From contig JAGXFI010000160.1 in the NCBI GenBank assembly GCA_024637305.1, positions 1-45,058 of the forward strand: a DNA stretch of 45,058 nucleotides, read 5' to 3'. The DNA comes from Sulfitobacter sp. (GTDB lineage: Bacteria > Pseudomonadota > Alphaproteobacteria > Rhodobacterales > Rhodobacteraceae). Shown here one piece after another: positions 18,067 to 25,672 of this stretch. Numbering within the stretch: position 1 is the stretch's first letter; each line of letters begins with the position of its first letter. The translations under genes and the position numbers were made by a program. The notes beneath the pieces were generated by a model that had not been told where the DNA came from, ran no database searches, and saw only the letters and a program-made list of their open reading frames with translations.

Positions 18067-18900
18067 GCAAAACAGCGACAGCGTGAGGGTGGCCTCCCAT
18101 TCGGGCCCGCCGACGGGTGACAGATGCCCGCTGGCGATCTCGTCGGTGACGGCGCTTGCGGGCAACCAGGCGATGCCACTGCCCGACAGGACGCGCCGCT
18201 TGATGGATTCTGTCAGCGCATCCATATAGCGCAGCTTGAGCGGCGGTTTTCGTTTGCCGATGGACTGATCGACGACGGTTCCCAGAAAACTGCTGGGGTC
18301 ATAGCCCAGATAGGGGATCTCCTTGCTGCCCGGTTGCCCCAGATCCCATCCGCCCGACGCGGCGGCGCGCGTCTCGGCCACCGGGATGAACTGCTCGGTG
18401 CCGATGTCCTTGCGCACAAACGGTCTTTCGTCGAAATTCGGGGCCACGTCATTGTAACTGTAGTAAAGCAAGAAGTCGCAGGTGCCTTCGGACAGAAACT
18501 GACAGCAGGTATTCAGATTGTCGGAATAAACCCGGACCCGAAGGTCGGGAATGGACTGTTCAAGCTCTGCAATGCGACTGGACAGATAGTTGACAGAAAT
18601 CGTGTGCAGCACAGCAAACCTCTGGAAGGCGGCGCTGCCGCGTTCGTCCGCGCGGATGGTCTGGCGGATATCGGTCAGATTGGCGATCGTCTCTCGCGCG
18701 ACCGGCAAGAATTGAACGCCCGCTTCGGAAAGTTGCACGGGGTAGGTTGACCGTTTGATCAGCGGCACGCCCAGCCATATTTCCAGCGACTTGATCCTGC
18801 GGCTGAAGGCGGATTGCGTGATATTTCGTTCTTCCGCTGCCCGCGTAAAGTTCAAAGTGCGTCCCAAACAGGCAAAATCCTGAAGCCAATTCAGATCCAT
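18016..18900 (-). CDS. LysR family transcriptional regulator
   Basis: Second LysR regulator, 294 residues, with HTH at about 3-60 (DLNWLQDFACLGRTLNFTRA, then ITQSAFSRRIKSLE) and an effector domain at about 90-290. Its TQSAF(T/S)RR recognition helix is close to that of the neighbouring LysR at 17122, suggesting that the two are related. It is divergent from the TRAP transporter genes, with a good LysR-type dyad between them, so it probably regulates transport. Confidence 0.88.
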   Translation of the reverse strand: MDLNWLQDFACLGRTLNFTRAAEERNITQSAFSRRIKSLEIWLGVPLIKRSTYPVQLSEAGVQFLPVARETIANLTDIRQTIRADERGSAAFQRFAVLHTISVNYLSSRIAELEQSIPDLRVRVYSDNLNTCCQFLSEGTCDFLLYYSYNDVAPNFDERPFVRKDIGTEQFIPVAETRAAASGGWDLGQPGSKEIPYLGYDPSSFLGTVVDQSIGKRKPPLKLRYMDALTESIKRRVLSGSGIAWLPASAVTDEIASGHLSPVGGPEWEATLTLSLFCSLDRLDMTGRRVWDAF

Positions 18901-18939
18901 CCCTTGGTAACTCCAGTTAACACGCTGTTATAGATAAAC

Positions 18940-18956
18940 TATGCGAGTCTTGCATA
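18940..18956. promoter_or_regulatory. LysR-type operator (T-N11-A dyad)
   Basis: TATGC-N7-GCATA is a perfect inverted repeat that contains the LysR consensus T-N11-A. It is 39 bases upstream of the minus-strand LysR start and about 180 bases upstream of the TRAP binding-protein gene, fitting autoregulation and control of the transporter. Confidence 0.5.
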
Positions 18957-19137
18957 TATTAATGCTATGTTTGAATTGGCGTAAATTCAAGCGCCGCGCC
19001 TAACCTTGGTTTCAGGTTGCGCCAGCAAGCCGGACATGTCCGGCATCTGCGCCATGCAACTGGCAAATGGATAATAAAGGGTGCGGCTGTCATGAAAAGA
19101 CGCTGATGGGACGCGCATCCACAACATGGAGACGAAA

Positions 19138-20130
19138 ATGACGAATACATGGAAAAAGACGACGGCGGCAACGGCGCTGGCGCTGGCGGCGACAACCGGG
19201 ATTGTGCACGCCGAGACGACGTTGCGCCTGTCGACTTACGTGAACGAATCTGACATTCGCTATCAGGGGTTTCAGCATTTCGCCGAGCTTGTCGCCGAAA
19301 AGACCGGTGGTAGCGTCAAGGTCGAGATATTTCCCTCGGGCACGCTGCATGGATGGTCGGAAGGCGTCGATGCCGTTCAGGGCGGCGTTTCCGACATCAG
19401 TTGGGTCAACGCGGACAACCGTCTGCCATGCTACGCAGTGACATCGCTTTATCCTGCCGAAGTCAGCCTGGAAAATCAGGTGGAAATGGATGCAGCCTAT
19501 GCCGAGCTGATCCGCGAGGAAGCCGCCGGCGTGAACCTCGTGCCGCTGATCAACTCGAACTATTCCTATGATCAGGAGTGGTGGTTCGAAGAGCCTGTTG
19601 ACGATATCGGAAATCTGGACGGCAAACTCGTGCGCTCGATCGGACCGCTTGTCAGCATGATGATCGAAAGCTGGGGCGGGGAGCCGGTGTTCGTGGCACC
19701 CAAGGAAGTGTTCCAATCGGCCGAACGCGGTGTGGTTGACGGCATCAACATGGGCGTTGCTACCTATAGCTCCTGGAAACTGTGGACGGTCATGCCCTAT
19801 ATGGTCAACGCCAACCTGTTCTACGGCAATATCCAATACATGATGAACAAGGCCAAGTTCGATGGGCTGACCCCTGAAGAGCAGGCCGCGTTGACCGCAG
19901 CCGCGTCGGAAACCGAAACCTGGTTGCAGCCGCTCTATGAGGGCTGGGTCGATCAGCAGGTCGGCAATGCCGTCATGCAGGGCGGCGGGTCTGCCGTATC
20001 GCTCTCGAAGGATCAGCGGGCCAGTCTGATTGCCAGCGTCAAAGGCAAGTGGGACGTGGAAGTTGACGCCGCCTGCGGCGCGGAGCTTGCAGGCAGCATC
20101 CGTGATCTGTTGGCCAGCAACGCGCCCTGA
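19138..20130 (+). CDS. dctP: TRAP transporter substrate-binding protein (DctP type)
   Basis: Periplasmic solute receptor of a tripartite ATP-independent transporter. Signal peptide of about 25 residues ends near VHA-ET. Family segments: FAELVAEKTGGSVKVEIFPS, GTLHGWSEGVDAVQGGVSDI and the ligand-carboxylate region KLVRSIGPLVSMMI. Length of 330 residues is typical. ATG at 19138 has GGAG six bases upstream; an ATG at 19126 is less good. The solute is unknown. A hairpin separates it from the membrane genes, consistent with receptor being made in excess. The nearby cuyA cluster makes a sulfonate or small organic acid worth considering, as inference. Confidence 0.88.
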   Translation: MTNTWKKTTAATALALAATTGIVHAETTLRLSTYVNESDIRYQGFQHFAELVAEKTGGSVKVEIFPSGTLHGWSEGVDAVQGGVSDISWVNADNRLPCYAVTSLYPAEVSLENQVEMDAAYAELIREEAAGVNLVPLINSNYSYDQEWWFEEPVDDIGNLDGKLVRSIGPLVSMMIESWGGEPVFVAPKEVFQSAERGVVDGINMGVATYSSWKLWTVMPYMVNANLFYGNIQYMMNKAKFDGLTPEEQAALTAAASETETWLQPLYEGWVDQQVGNAVMQGGGSAVSLSKDQRASLIASVKGKWDVEVDAACGAELAGSIRDLLASNAP

Positions 20131-20148
20131 GATCTGGGCATCAATATG

Positions 20149-20176
20149 CTGGTGATCCGTGCATGCGGATCACCAG
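20149..20176 (+). terminator. intercistronic hairpin after dctP
   Basis: A perfect 11-bp stem (CTGGTGATCCG / CGGATCACCAG) with a 6-base loop lies 18 bases after the dctP stop. There is no T run after it, so it is more likely an mRNA-stabilising or partially terminating hairpin that raises receptor over membrane subunits than a full terminator. Confidence 0.6.
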
Positions 20177-20306
20177 TCATGGGCAGAGGTTGCAAGTTTC
20201 CCGGGCCATCGGCTTTGGTGCAACAACCGCATGACGCAGCGATGTCATTGCTGTTCAGGAATTAAACAGATTTTGCCGCAGCGCTTCAGTCAAAATGAGG
20301 TTTGGT

Positions 20307-20816
20307 ATGAACACAGGACTTGACCGTTTGATCCACGCCGTTGAGCGGCTTGTGGTCTGGGTGGCGGGGGCCGGGGCCGTCATCGTGTTGATCCAGATGG
20401 TCTGGATCTCTTACGGCGTTTTCGTGCGATACGGATTGGGAAAGCCCGACCGCATGGTCACCGAAGCCACGGCGTTGCTGTTATTTCCCGTGGCCTTCAT
20501 GGGGCTGGCATATGCCATGCGCGAAGATGCCTATCCCAAGGTGACGATGGCGACCGACCTGCTTCGGCCCGCGACGCGCAAGGTTTTTGATGTCATCAAC
20601 CATATCCTGATGTTGGGCGTCGGGCTGTTCTTCTCCTACGCAGGTGTCAGTGCGACGATCCGGTCGTTCAACTCCGGCGTGGCTTCGGAAATCTTGCACT
20701 GGCCGCGCTACATGTTCTGGGCCCCCGGTGCCTTCGCGTTGGTTCTGTTTTCACTTTATGCAGCGTTGCGTCTGATCCGTCTGATCCGCACGCCTGCCGG
20801 CCAAGGAGCCCTGTGA
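20307..20816 (+). CDS. dctQ: TRAP transporter small permease (DctQ type)
   Basis: Small membrane subunit of the TRAP transporter, 169 residues with four hydrophobic helices (about 12-38, 50-70, 92-112, 133-155). ATG at 20307 has GAGG six bases upstream; an ATG at 20295 is less likely. The stop overlaps the start of the large permease, as is usual. Confidence 0.87.
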   Translation: MNTGLDRLIHAVERLVVWVAGAGAVIVLIQMVWISYGVFVRYGLGKPDRMVTEATALLLFPVAFMGLAYAMREDAYPKVTMATDLLRPATRKVFDVINHILMLGVGLFFSYAGVSATIRSFNSGVASEILHWPRYMFWAPGAFALVLFSLYAALRLIRLIRTPAGQGAL

Positions 20817-22117
20817 TGGAATGGTATGTTGTCGGCCTCGGCCTGCTTGGCCTTCTGATGCTATTCATCGTGATCGGCTTGCCGATCCCCTTTGCGCTTG
20901 CGGCGGCCTCGATGCCGTTTCTGTGGCAAATCCAGGGTTGGAACACGTCAATCGTCTCGGCTGAGTTGAAGCTGTGGGGAGTGTGGATCGACTATATCTT
21001 GCTTGCGGTACCGCTTTTCGTTTTTCTGGGGGAGTTGATAGGCAAATCGAGGATCGGTCCGAACCTCTATCAATTTCTCCACCAGGGGGTGCGGATCAAA
21101 GGGTCGGCGGCGTATGGCTCTATCGGTGCAAGTGCCGGTTTTGGCGCGGTATGCGGGTCGTCGATGGTTGGTGCGCTGACAATCGGCGGTGTTGCCTTGC
21201 CCGAAATGCTGCGCCTTGGCTATGGCAAGCGCCTGTCGAGCGGGGTTCTGGCCGCAGGCGGCACTCTATCGGTGCTGATCCCGCCGAGCCTGATCTTGTT
21301 GTTTTACGGGATCGTGACCGATCAGAGCATCGGCGATCTGTTCATCGCCGGGGTGATACCGGGGATACTTCTGGTGACGGGCTTTGTTCTCGTCGTGCTG
21401 GTCTGGGGCATTCTGAAACCCGAAGATATTCCGGGCCGTGAAGATGCCGCCAAGATGCCACTGTTGCTGATCCTCAATACGGTGGGGCCGATCATTCTGA
21501 TCGGGCTGGTGATCACCGTCGCGATCTATGCAGGTATCGCCACGCCGACCGAAGCCGCGGCTGTCGCGGCCCTGCTGACCGTCGTGCTTGCCTTTGGGGT
21601 CGGCGGGCTGACCTGGCAGGGCTTCAAGGATGCGATTTTTGCCACCATGCGGACGATGGGTTATCTTGGTCTGCTGTTGTCAGCGGGTGTGCTGTTCGGC
21701 TTTGTGCTGACCTACTACCGGGTGCCGCAGCAATTCACCGAACTGTTCCTGTCGTTTGATCTGTCGCCGACGACGGTGCTGATCATCGTTCTGGTGTTCT
21801 ACATTATCCTGGGCATGTTCCTTGAACCTGTGTCGATGACATTCATTACCCTGCCAACGATCTATCCGCTGATGAGCGCTGCGGGCTTTGATCTGATCTG
21901 GTTCGGGGTCGTCTATACGATCACGATGGAAATCGCGGTGCTGACGCCGCCCGTCGGACTGAACCTTTACGTTATTCAGGCCATCAGCCGCGAGCAGGTC
22001 AGCATTGGCGATGTGATCATCGGCTGTCTGCCATTCATCGGCATGATGGTGCTGCTGATTGCGCTGCTGATCGGTCTGCCGGATCTGGCGCTATGGCTGC
22101 CGGAACAGATGCAGTGA
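20816..22117 (+). CDS. dctM: TRAP transporter large permease (DctM type)
   Basis: Large membrane subunit that carries the solute with sodium ions. It has about 12 hydrophobic segments over 433 residues and the family strings IGLPIPFALA, GAVCGSSMVGALTIGGVALP and the LIPPSLILLFYGIV segment. ATG at 20816 has AAGGAG seven bases upstream and overlaps the dctQ stop (TGATG). The 3' end overlaps the following hydrolase gene. Confidence 0.92.
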   Translation: MEWYVVGLGLLGLLMLFIVIGLPIPFALAAASMPFLWQIQGWNTSIVSAELKLWGVWIDYILLAVPLFVFLGELIGKSRIGPNLYQFLHQGVRIKGSAAYGSIGASAGFGAVCGSSMVGALTIGGVALPEMLRLGYGKRLSSGVLAAGGTLSVLIPPSLILLFYGIVTDQSIGDLFIAGVIPGILLVTGFVLVVLVWGILKPEDIPGREDAAKMPLLLILNTVGPIILIGLVITVAIYAGIATPTEAAAVAALLTVVLAFGVGGLTWQGFKDAIFATMRTMGYLGLLLSAGVLFGFVLTYYRVPQQFTELFLSFDLSPTTVLIIVLVFYIILGMFLEPVSMTFITLPTIYPLMSAAGFDLIWFGVVYTITMEIAVLTPPVGLNLYVIQAISREQVSIGDVIIGCLPFIGMMVLLIALLIGLPDLALWLPEQMQ

Positions 22118-22881
22118 CTGCCGACCCGATGCTGCCCCACAGACGCGCAGGGCAGGGCGTGCCGCTGGTTCTGGTGCATGGCTATCTTGGCGGTTCCGCC
22201 CAATGGTCGGCACAGATTGACCACCTTGGCGGTAGCTTTGATGTCATCGCTCCGTGTCTTCCCGGATATGGCGAAGCGCCAGACCTGCCAACCTGCGACC
22301 GCATCGACGCGCTGGCGGACGCCGTGATCGCTTTGCTCGATGACCTTGTCATCGCCGAATTTGTTCTGTTGGGCCATTCCATGGGCGGGATGATCGCGCA
22401 GGAAATTGCAGCCAAACTTGGCAACCGCGTCAGTCGCCTGATCCTTTATGGAACGGGTCCGGTCGGGCTTTTGCCGGACCGGTTTGAATCGATTGCAGTC
22501 TCAAGACAGCGTCTGTGCGCCGATGGTGTCGAACAGACGGCGCGGCGGATCGCGGCGACGTGGTTTCGCGACGGAGAAGCGGCAAACGGCTTTGCTCTCG
22601 TGGCACAGATCGGCGCGCAGACTTCGCGGCAGGCGGCGCTGGCCGGGCTGGATGCGATGGCGCACTGGGATGGCCGCAGCGCCTTGGGAACGTTGCAGAT
22701 GCCCACGTTGGTTTTGTGGGGCGAACGCGACCGGTCCTATAGCTGGGCGCAGATTGAAGTGCTTTGGAAGACGCTGCCGAATGTGCAACTGGCCGTGATG
22801 CCGGGCGCTGCGCATGCCGCGCATCTGGAAAAGCCAATGTTATTTCACGCCATTCTCGATGATTTCCTCGGCGTCGCCTGA
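22114..22881 (+). CDS. alpha/beta fold hydrolase
   Basis: Serine hydrolase of 255 residues. The nucleophile is Ser89 in GHSMGG; the acid is the Asp in LWGERD and the histidine is in PGAAHAAHLEKP, all in the normal order. The HGYLGGS oxyanion-loop segment is near the N-terminus. The chosen GTG at 22114 overlaps the dctM stop (GTGA); an ATG at 22093 in frame is an alternative. Being the last gene of the TRAP operon, it may hydrolyse an ester or lactone taken up by the transporter; that is inference. Confidence 0.83.
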   Translation: MTADPMLPHRRAGQGVPLVLVHGYLGGSAQWSAQIDHLGGSFDVIAPCLPGYGEAPDLPTCDRIDALADAVIALLDDLVIAEFVLLGHSMGGMIAQEIAAKLGNRVSRLILYGTGPVGLLPDRFESIAVSRQRLCADGVEQTARRIAATWFRDGEAANGFALVAQIGAQTSRQAALAGLDAMAHWDGRSALGTLQMPTLVLWGERDRSYSWAQIEVLWKTLPNVQLAVMPGAAHAAHLEKPMLFHAILDDFLGVA

Positions 22882-23003
22882 ATTTGTATTTTGCGTATGA
22901 CGGGCATGGGTTTTGGATTAGATTGTTGTTCGAAATCCAGAGAAAAGCCGAGGTCTTGGCGCGTTTTGCTGGAAAAGCAGATCGTCCGTCAGGTCACTCC
23001 CGT

Positions 23004-23288
23004 TCAGTTGTTGGCGGTAAGCGGATCAATGACCTGAGGCACTTCGGTGATCGACGCGACCGGAATGCCGGACAGTTCCGAATGTTTCCGGATCGCATCC
23101 TCGCTTTCGGCGAGGTAGAGACAGAAGGTCTTGTCACCCGCGACGTAGCTGTGTTGCCACTGGATGCTCGGACCGATCTGTTCCAGCGCCTGATTGGATG
23201 CACGCGCCGCGCCGCAAAGTTCGGTTACCGACATTTGCCCAATGCCGGGAATTTCGCGTTCGATGATGAACCGTTTCAACTTGGCCAT
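23004..23288 (-). CDS. DUF4242 domain protein
   Basis: Small protein of 94 residues matching the DUF4242 family: KRFIIEREIPGIG at the N-terminus and IQWQHSYVAGDKTFCLYLAE in the middle. No function is established that I can name with confidence. ATG at 23288 has AAAGGA upstream. It converges with the alpha/beta hydrolase and is divergent from the next LysR gene, with 116 bases between, so that LysR may control it. Confidence 0.8.
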   Translation of the reverse strand: MAKLKRFIIEREIPGIGQMSVTELCGAARASNQALEQIGPSIQWQHSYVAGDKTFCLYLAESEDAIRKHSELSGIPVASITEVPQVIDPLTANN

Positions 23289-23404
23289 GAGTTTGTCCTT
23301 TCGTTGCCGATAACCCGATAATGCAGCGAGCCAAGGCGTTTCCCTAGCTAAAAGATTTTGTCGTTACTAAAGGTTTCGTGCATAATTTCTGAAGAATTCA
23401 CAGT

Positions 23405-24436
23405 ATGAGAAAGAATATCTTTAGCATGACGCGAACCACGCATCTCAACTCCCTTCAGGCGCTGGAGATGGCTCTGCGAGAGGGATCGCTTCAGGCGGCG
23501 GCGGATCGGCTTGGCATCACGCCAGCAGCGGTCGGGCAGAGGATCAGGACACTTGAGAGGTTTCTCGATATCGATCTGGTCCTGCGGGGAAGGTCCGGTT
23601 TGCGTCCGACACCGGCCTTGCAAGAAGCGCTGGACGATCTGCGCGCCGCCTTCGCGTTGCTGGACCGGGTTACCGACAATCTGGATTTTCAGCGCACCGG
23701 CGAGATCCACATCATCGCCGACCCCGACTGGGCGGACCTATGGCTTTTACCGCGCCTTCAGAAGTTCCGACAAGAGCATCCCAACGTGCTGTTCAACGTG
23801 AATGGCGAAGGCGACGTTCCCCTGCGGATCGGTGCTGCGGATATCATTGTGGATCGCGATCCGCGAGGTCGCGCAGCCAAGGGGGAGCCGCTTTATTCCG
23901 AAATCTTCCTTCCCGTAACTTCGCCCGAAAACGCAGCCAGAATCCTCGAACCACTGTCGATCAAGGCCGACGACGAAGGCCCGCGGTATCTGCCTCTGGG
24001 AACCCTTGGCGACACCGATCGCATGTGGCAGCATTCCCGGGGCGGCGGTCTGGAAGGGTTTCCGCTTCTGCACATCAAGCCACGCCCTGACGCGCCTGAA
24101 ACGCCGGGCTGGACGGAATGGCTGGCAACCTTTCCGCATGAGCGCAATTCACCCGAGCGGGGCGTCCAGTACGGGCTTGCCCGAAATGCTTTGGAGGGCG
24201 TGAAGTCGAACGCCGGACTTCTGATCTGCGGATTGTCTTGCGTGCTCGAGGATCTTGACCGGGGAACGGTGAACTTGCTGTTTCCCGCCCGCGAAAGTCT
24301 TGTCGCCACGCATCCCTACCGCATCATGACGCGGGCGGAATCGCGGCCGCGGTCTCAGATCGTCCGGTTCGTCGATTGGCTTTTCACCGAGGTCGCTATG
24401 ACAAGGCTTCGCATGGACAGCACGATCAAGGGCTGA
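23405..24436 (+). CDS. LysR family transcriptional regulator (GcvA-like)
   Basis: LysR-type regulator of 343 residues. HTH at about residues 14-70 (LNSLQALEMALREGSLQAAA, then LGITPAAVGQRIRTLE); the AAVGQRIR string is like the GcvA/AmpR branch. Effector domain about 95-320 contains the HIIADPDWADLWLLPRL strand pattern. It is longer than usual. The start is uncertain: ATG at 23405 has no clear ribosome site and an ATG at 23426 is in frame. It is divergent from the DUF4242 gene. Confidence 0.82.
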   Translation: MRKNIFSMTRTTHLNSLQALEMALREGSLQAAADRLGITPAAVGQRIRTLERFLDIDLVLRGRSGLRPTPALQEALDDLRAAFALLDRVTDNLDFQRTGEIHIIADPDWADLWLLPRLQKFRQEHPNVLFNVNGEGDVPLRIGAADIIVDRDPRGRAAKGEPLYSEIFLPVTSPENAARILEPLSIKADDEGPRYLPLGTLGDTDRMWQHSRGGGLEGFPLLHIKPRPDAPETPGWTEWLATFPHERNSPERGVQYGLARNALEGVKSNAGLLICGLSCVLEDLDRGTVNLLFPARESLVATHPYRIMTRAESRPRSQIVRFVDWLFTEVAMTRLRMDSTIKG

Positions 24437-24593
24437 CCAGTCGCTCATTGCCCCCAGCTTTCGACCAGATCGCGGTGCATTTTAGCCGCCGTTCTCGCCC
24501 CGACATCCACAAGCGTATTCCTTGGCCGTATCGTCAGGCTTTGTGGTCTATGGAGCCTTTGACCGCCCCTGAATACAGACTGCCGACATCCGT

Positions 24594-25391
24594 TTATCCT
24601 GTCATCAGGACGGCGGCACCCGACAGGATCAGCACAACGCCCATTATCCACGCCGTAGCCTTGCCGAAAAGCGCAAGTTTCTCGACCGCGACCAACAGCG
24701 CCAGCCCTGCGATCCAGTAGAGGTTCATCACCCCGCCCACGAACAAAAGCAGCATGAGCGCCCAGTAACAACCGAGGCACAAGGTGCCATGTCTAAGCCC
24801 TATTGCCCACGCACCGCCTTGCCAGTGACGCGTCAGGAAAACAGCGGGGGCCTGGCACTGGCGCAGGCAGGCCTGTTTGAGCGGGGTGAACTGGTAAAGC
24901 CCGGCGAAAATCAGGACCGAGCCGCTCAGCACGCCCCCGCGCAGCCTCATCATCCCGGATGCGATCAGTCCCAGCGGCTGCAACGCCCATTGAAGATCGG
25001 CGGCGAGCTCTGAGAACCCGGCACAGACCGCAAGGTAGCCCGCCACAAATGCCCATGCCGACCGGTCGGGTTGCGCTCCGTCCGGCGTGCCCGTCAGGGC
25101 GTGATGCAGCAGAATCGTCGGCGCGGCGCTGGAAACCATCATGGCGATCATCATGATCCACCACATGGCAAAGATCAGCGCCGTATAGAGCAAGATCCAG
25201 ACCGCGCCCGATCCCATTTCCATCGGCTGACCCGGCAGCCTTGCCATGTGCGTCAGATCGAGTGCGTTCATCTCCATACTGATGCCCGCGACGGTGTACA
25301 CCACCGCCGCAAGTTCGATCAGGGCCAGACCGCCCAAGAACAGCCAGCAATCTTGCCGAAGCGCTGCGAGCAGCCAGCCCACGCTCGTCAT
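24594..25391 (-). CDS. DUF2182 integral membrane protein
   Basis: Integral membrane protein of 265 residues with about six helices. The family motif WWIMMIAMMVSSAAP is at about residues 77-91, followed by HG-x-x-CLGCYWALM near 205-216 and the LYQFTPLKQACLRQC string, which carries the conserved cysteines. DUF2182 proteins are often described as predicted metal-binding. They are usually encoded next to a DUF1326 gene; here that partner is only a remnant whose stop overlaps this ATG (ATGA). ATG at 25391 is therefore well fixed. Confidence 0.83.
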   Translation of the reverse strand: MTSVGWLLAALRQDCWLFLGGLALIELAAVVYTVAGISMEMNALDLTHMARLPGQPMEMGSGAVWILLYTALIFAMWWIMMIAMMVSSAAPTILLHHALTGTPDGAQPDRSAWAFVAGYLAVCAGFSELAADLQWALQPLGLIASGMMRLRGGVLSGSVLIFAGLYQFTPLKQACLRQCQAPAVFLTRHWQGGAWAIGLRHGTLCLGCYWALMLLLFVGGVMNLYWIAGLALLVAVEKLALFGKATAWIMGVVLILSGAAVLMTG

Positions 25392-25567
25392 CAGCCAGCC
25401 CCTTCGATCACCCCGACCTGGGACAAGTTCAGCCGGGCGAAATGGGCGTGGGTGTCGATGAGCGGCTCAAAGGAGACCTCTCCGCCGGTCAGCGTGGTGC
25501 GCCCGCTGGCGCTCTCGGCCTCGCGGAACTCGCACCCGTCGGGCAGCTTCAGCAGCGCGCGATGCGG
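25391..25567 (-). pseudogene. DUF1326 gene remnant (C-terminal end)
   Basis: A 58-codon open stretch encodes PHRALLKLPDGCEFREAE, then SGRTTLTGGEVSF and HAHFARLNLSQVGV, matching the C-terminal end of DUF1326 proteins, which are normally around 200 residues. A TAG lies directly before the PHR codons (25568-25570). The open frame before it, back to about 25668, reads as a Gly/Asn/Ser-rich string with no family similarity. No start codon is available. The stop still overlaps the DUF2182 start, as in intact pairs. This looks like a truncated gene whose 5' part was lost. Confidence 0.65.
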
Positions 25568-25672
25568 CTATCCGTTGGTTTCGTCTCCACTGCCCGATCC
25601 ATTCGGGTTATTCCCGCCCCTCAATCTGGCAATCCGACTGCTGTGATCCGGTGCAGATATGATACTGGCAGG

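Noticed and set aside
20149-20176. Hairpin after dctP as a Rho-independent terminator
   Set aside because: No T run follows and the downstream TRAP genes have no obvious separate promoter; a stabilising hairpin is more likely.
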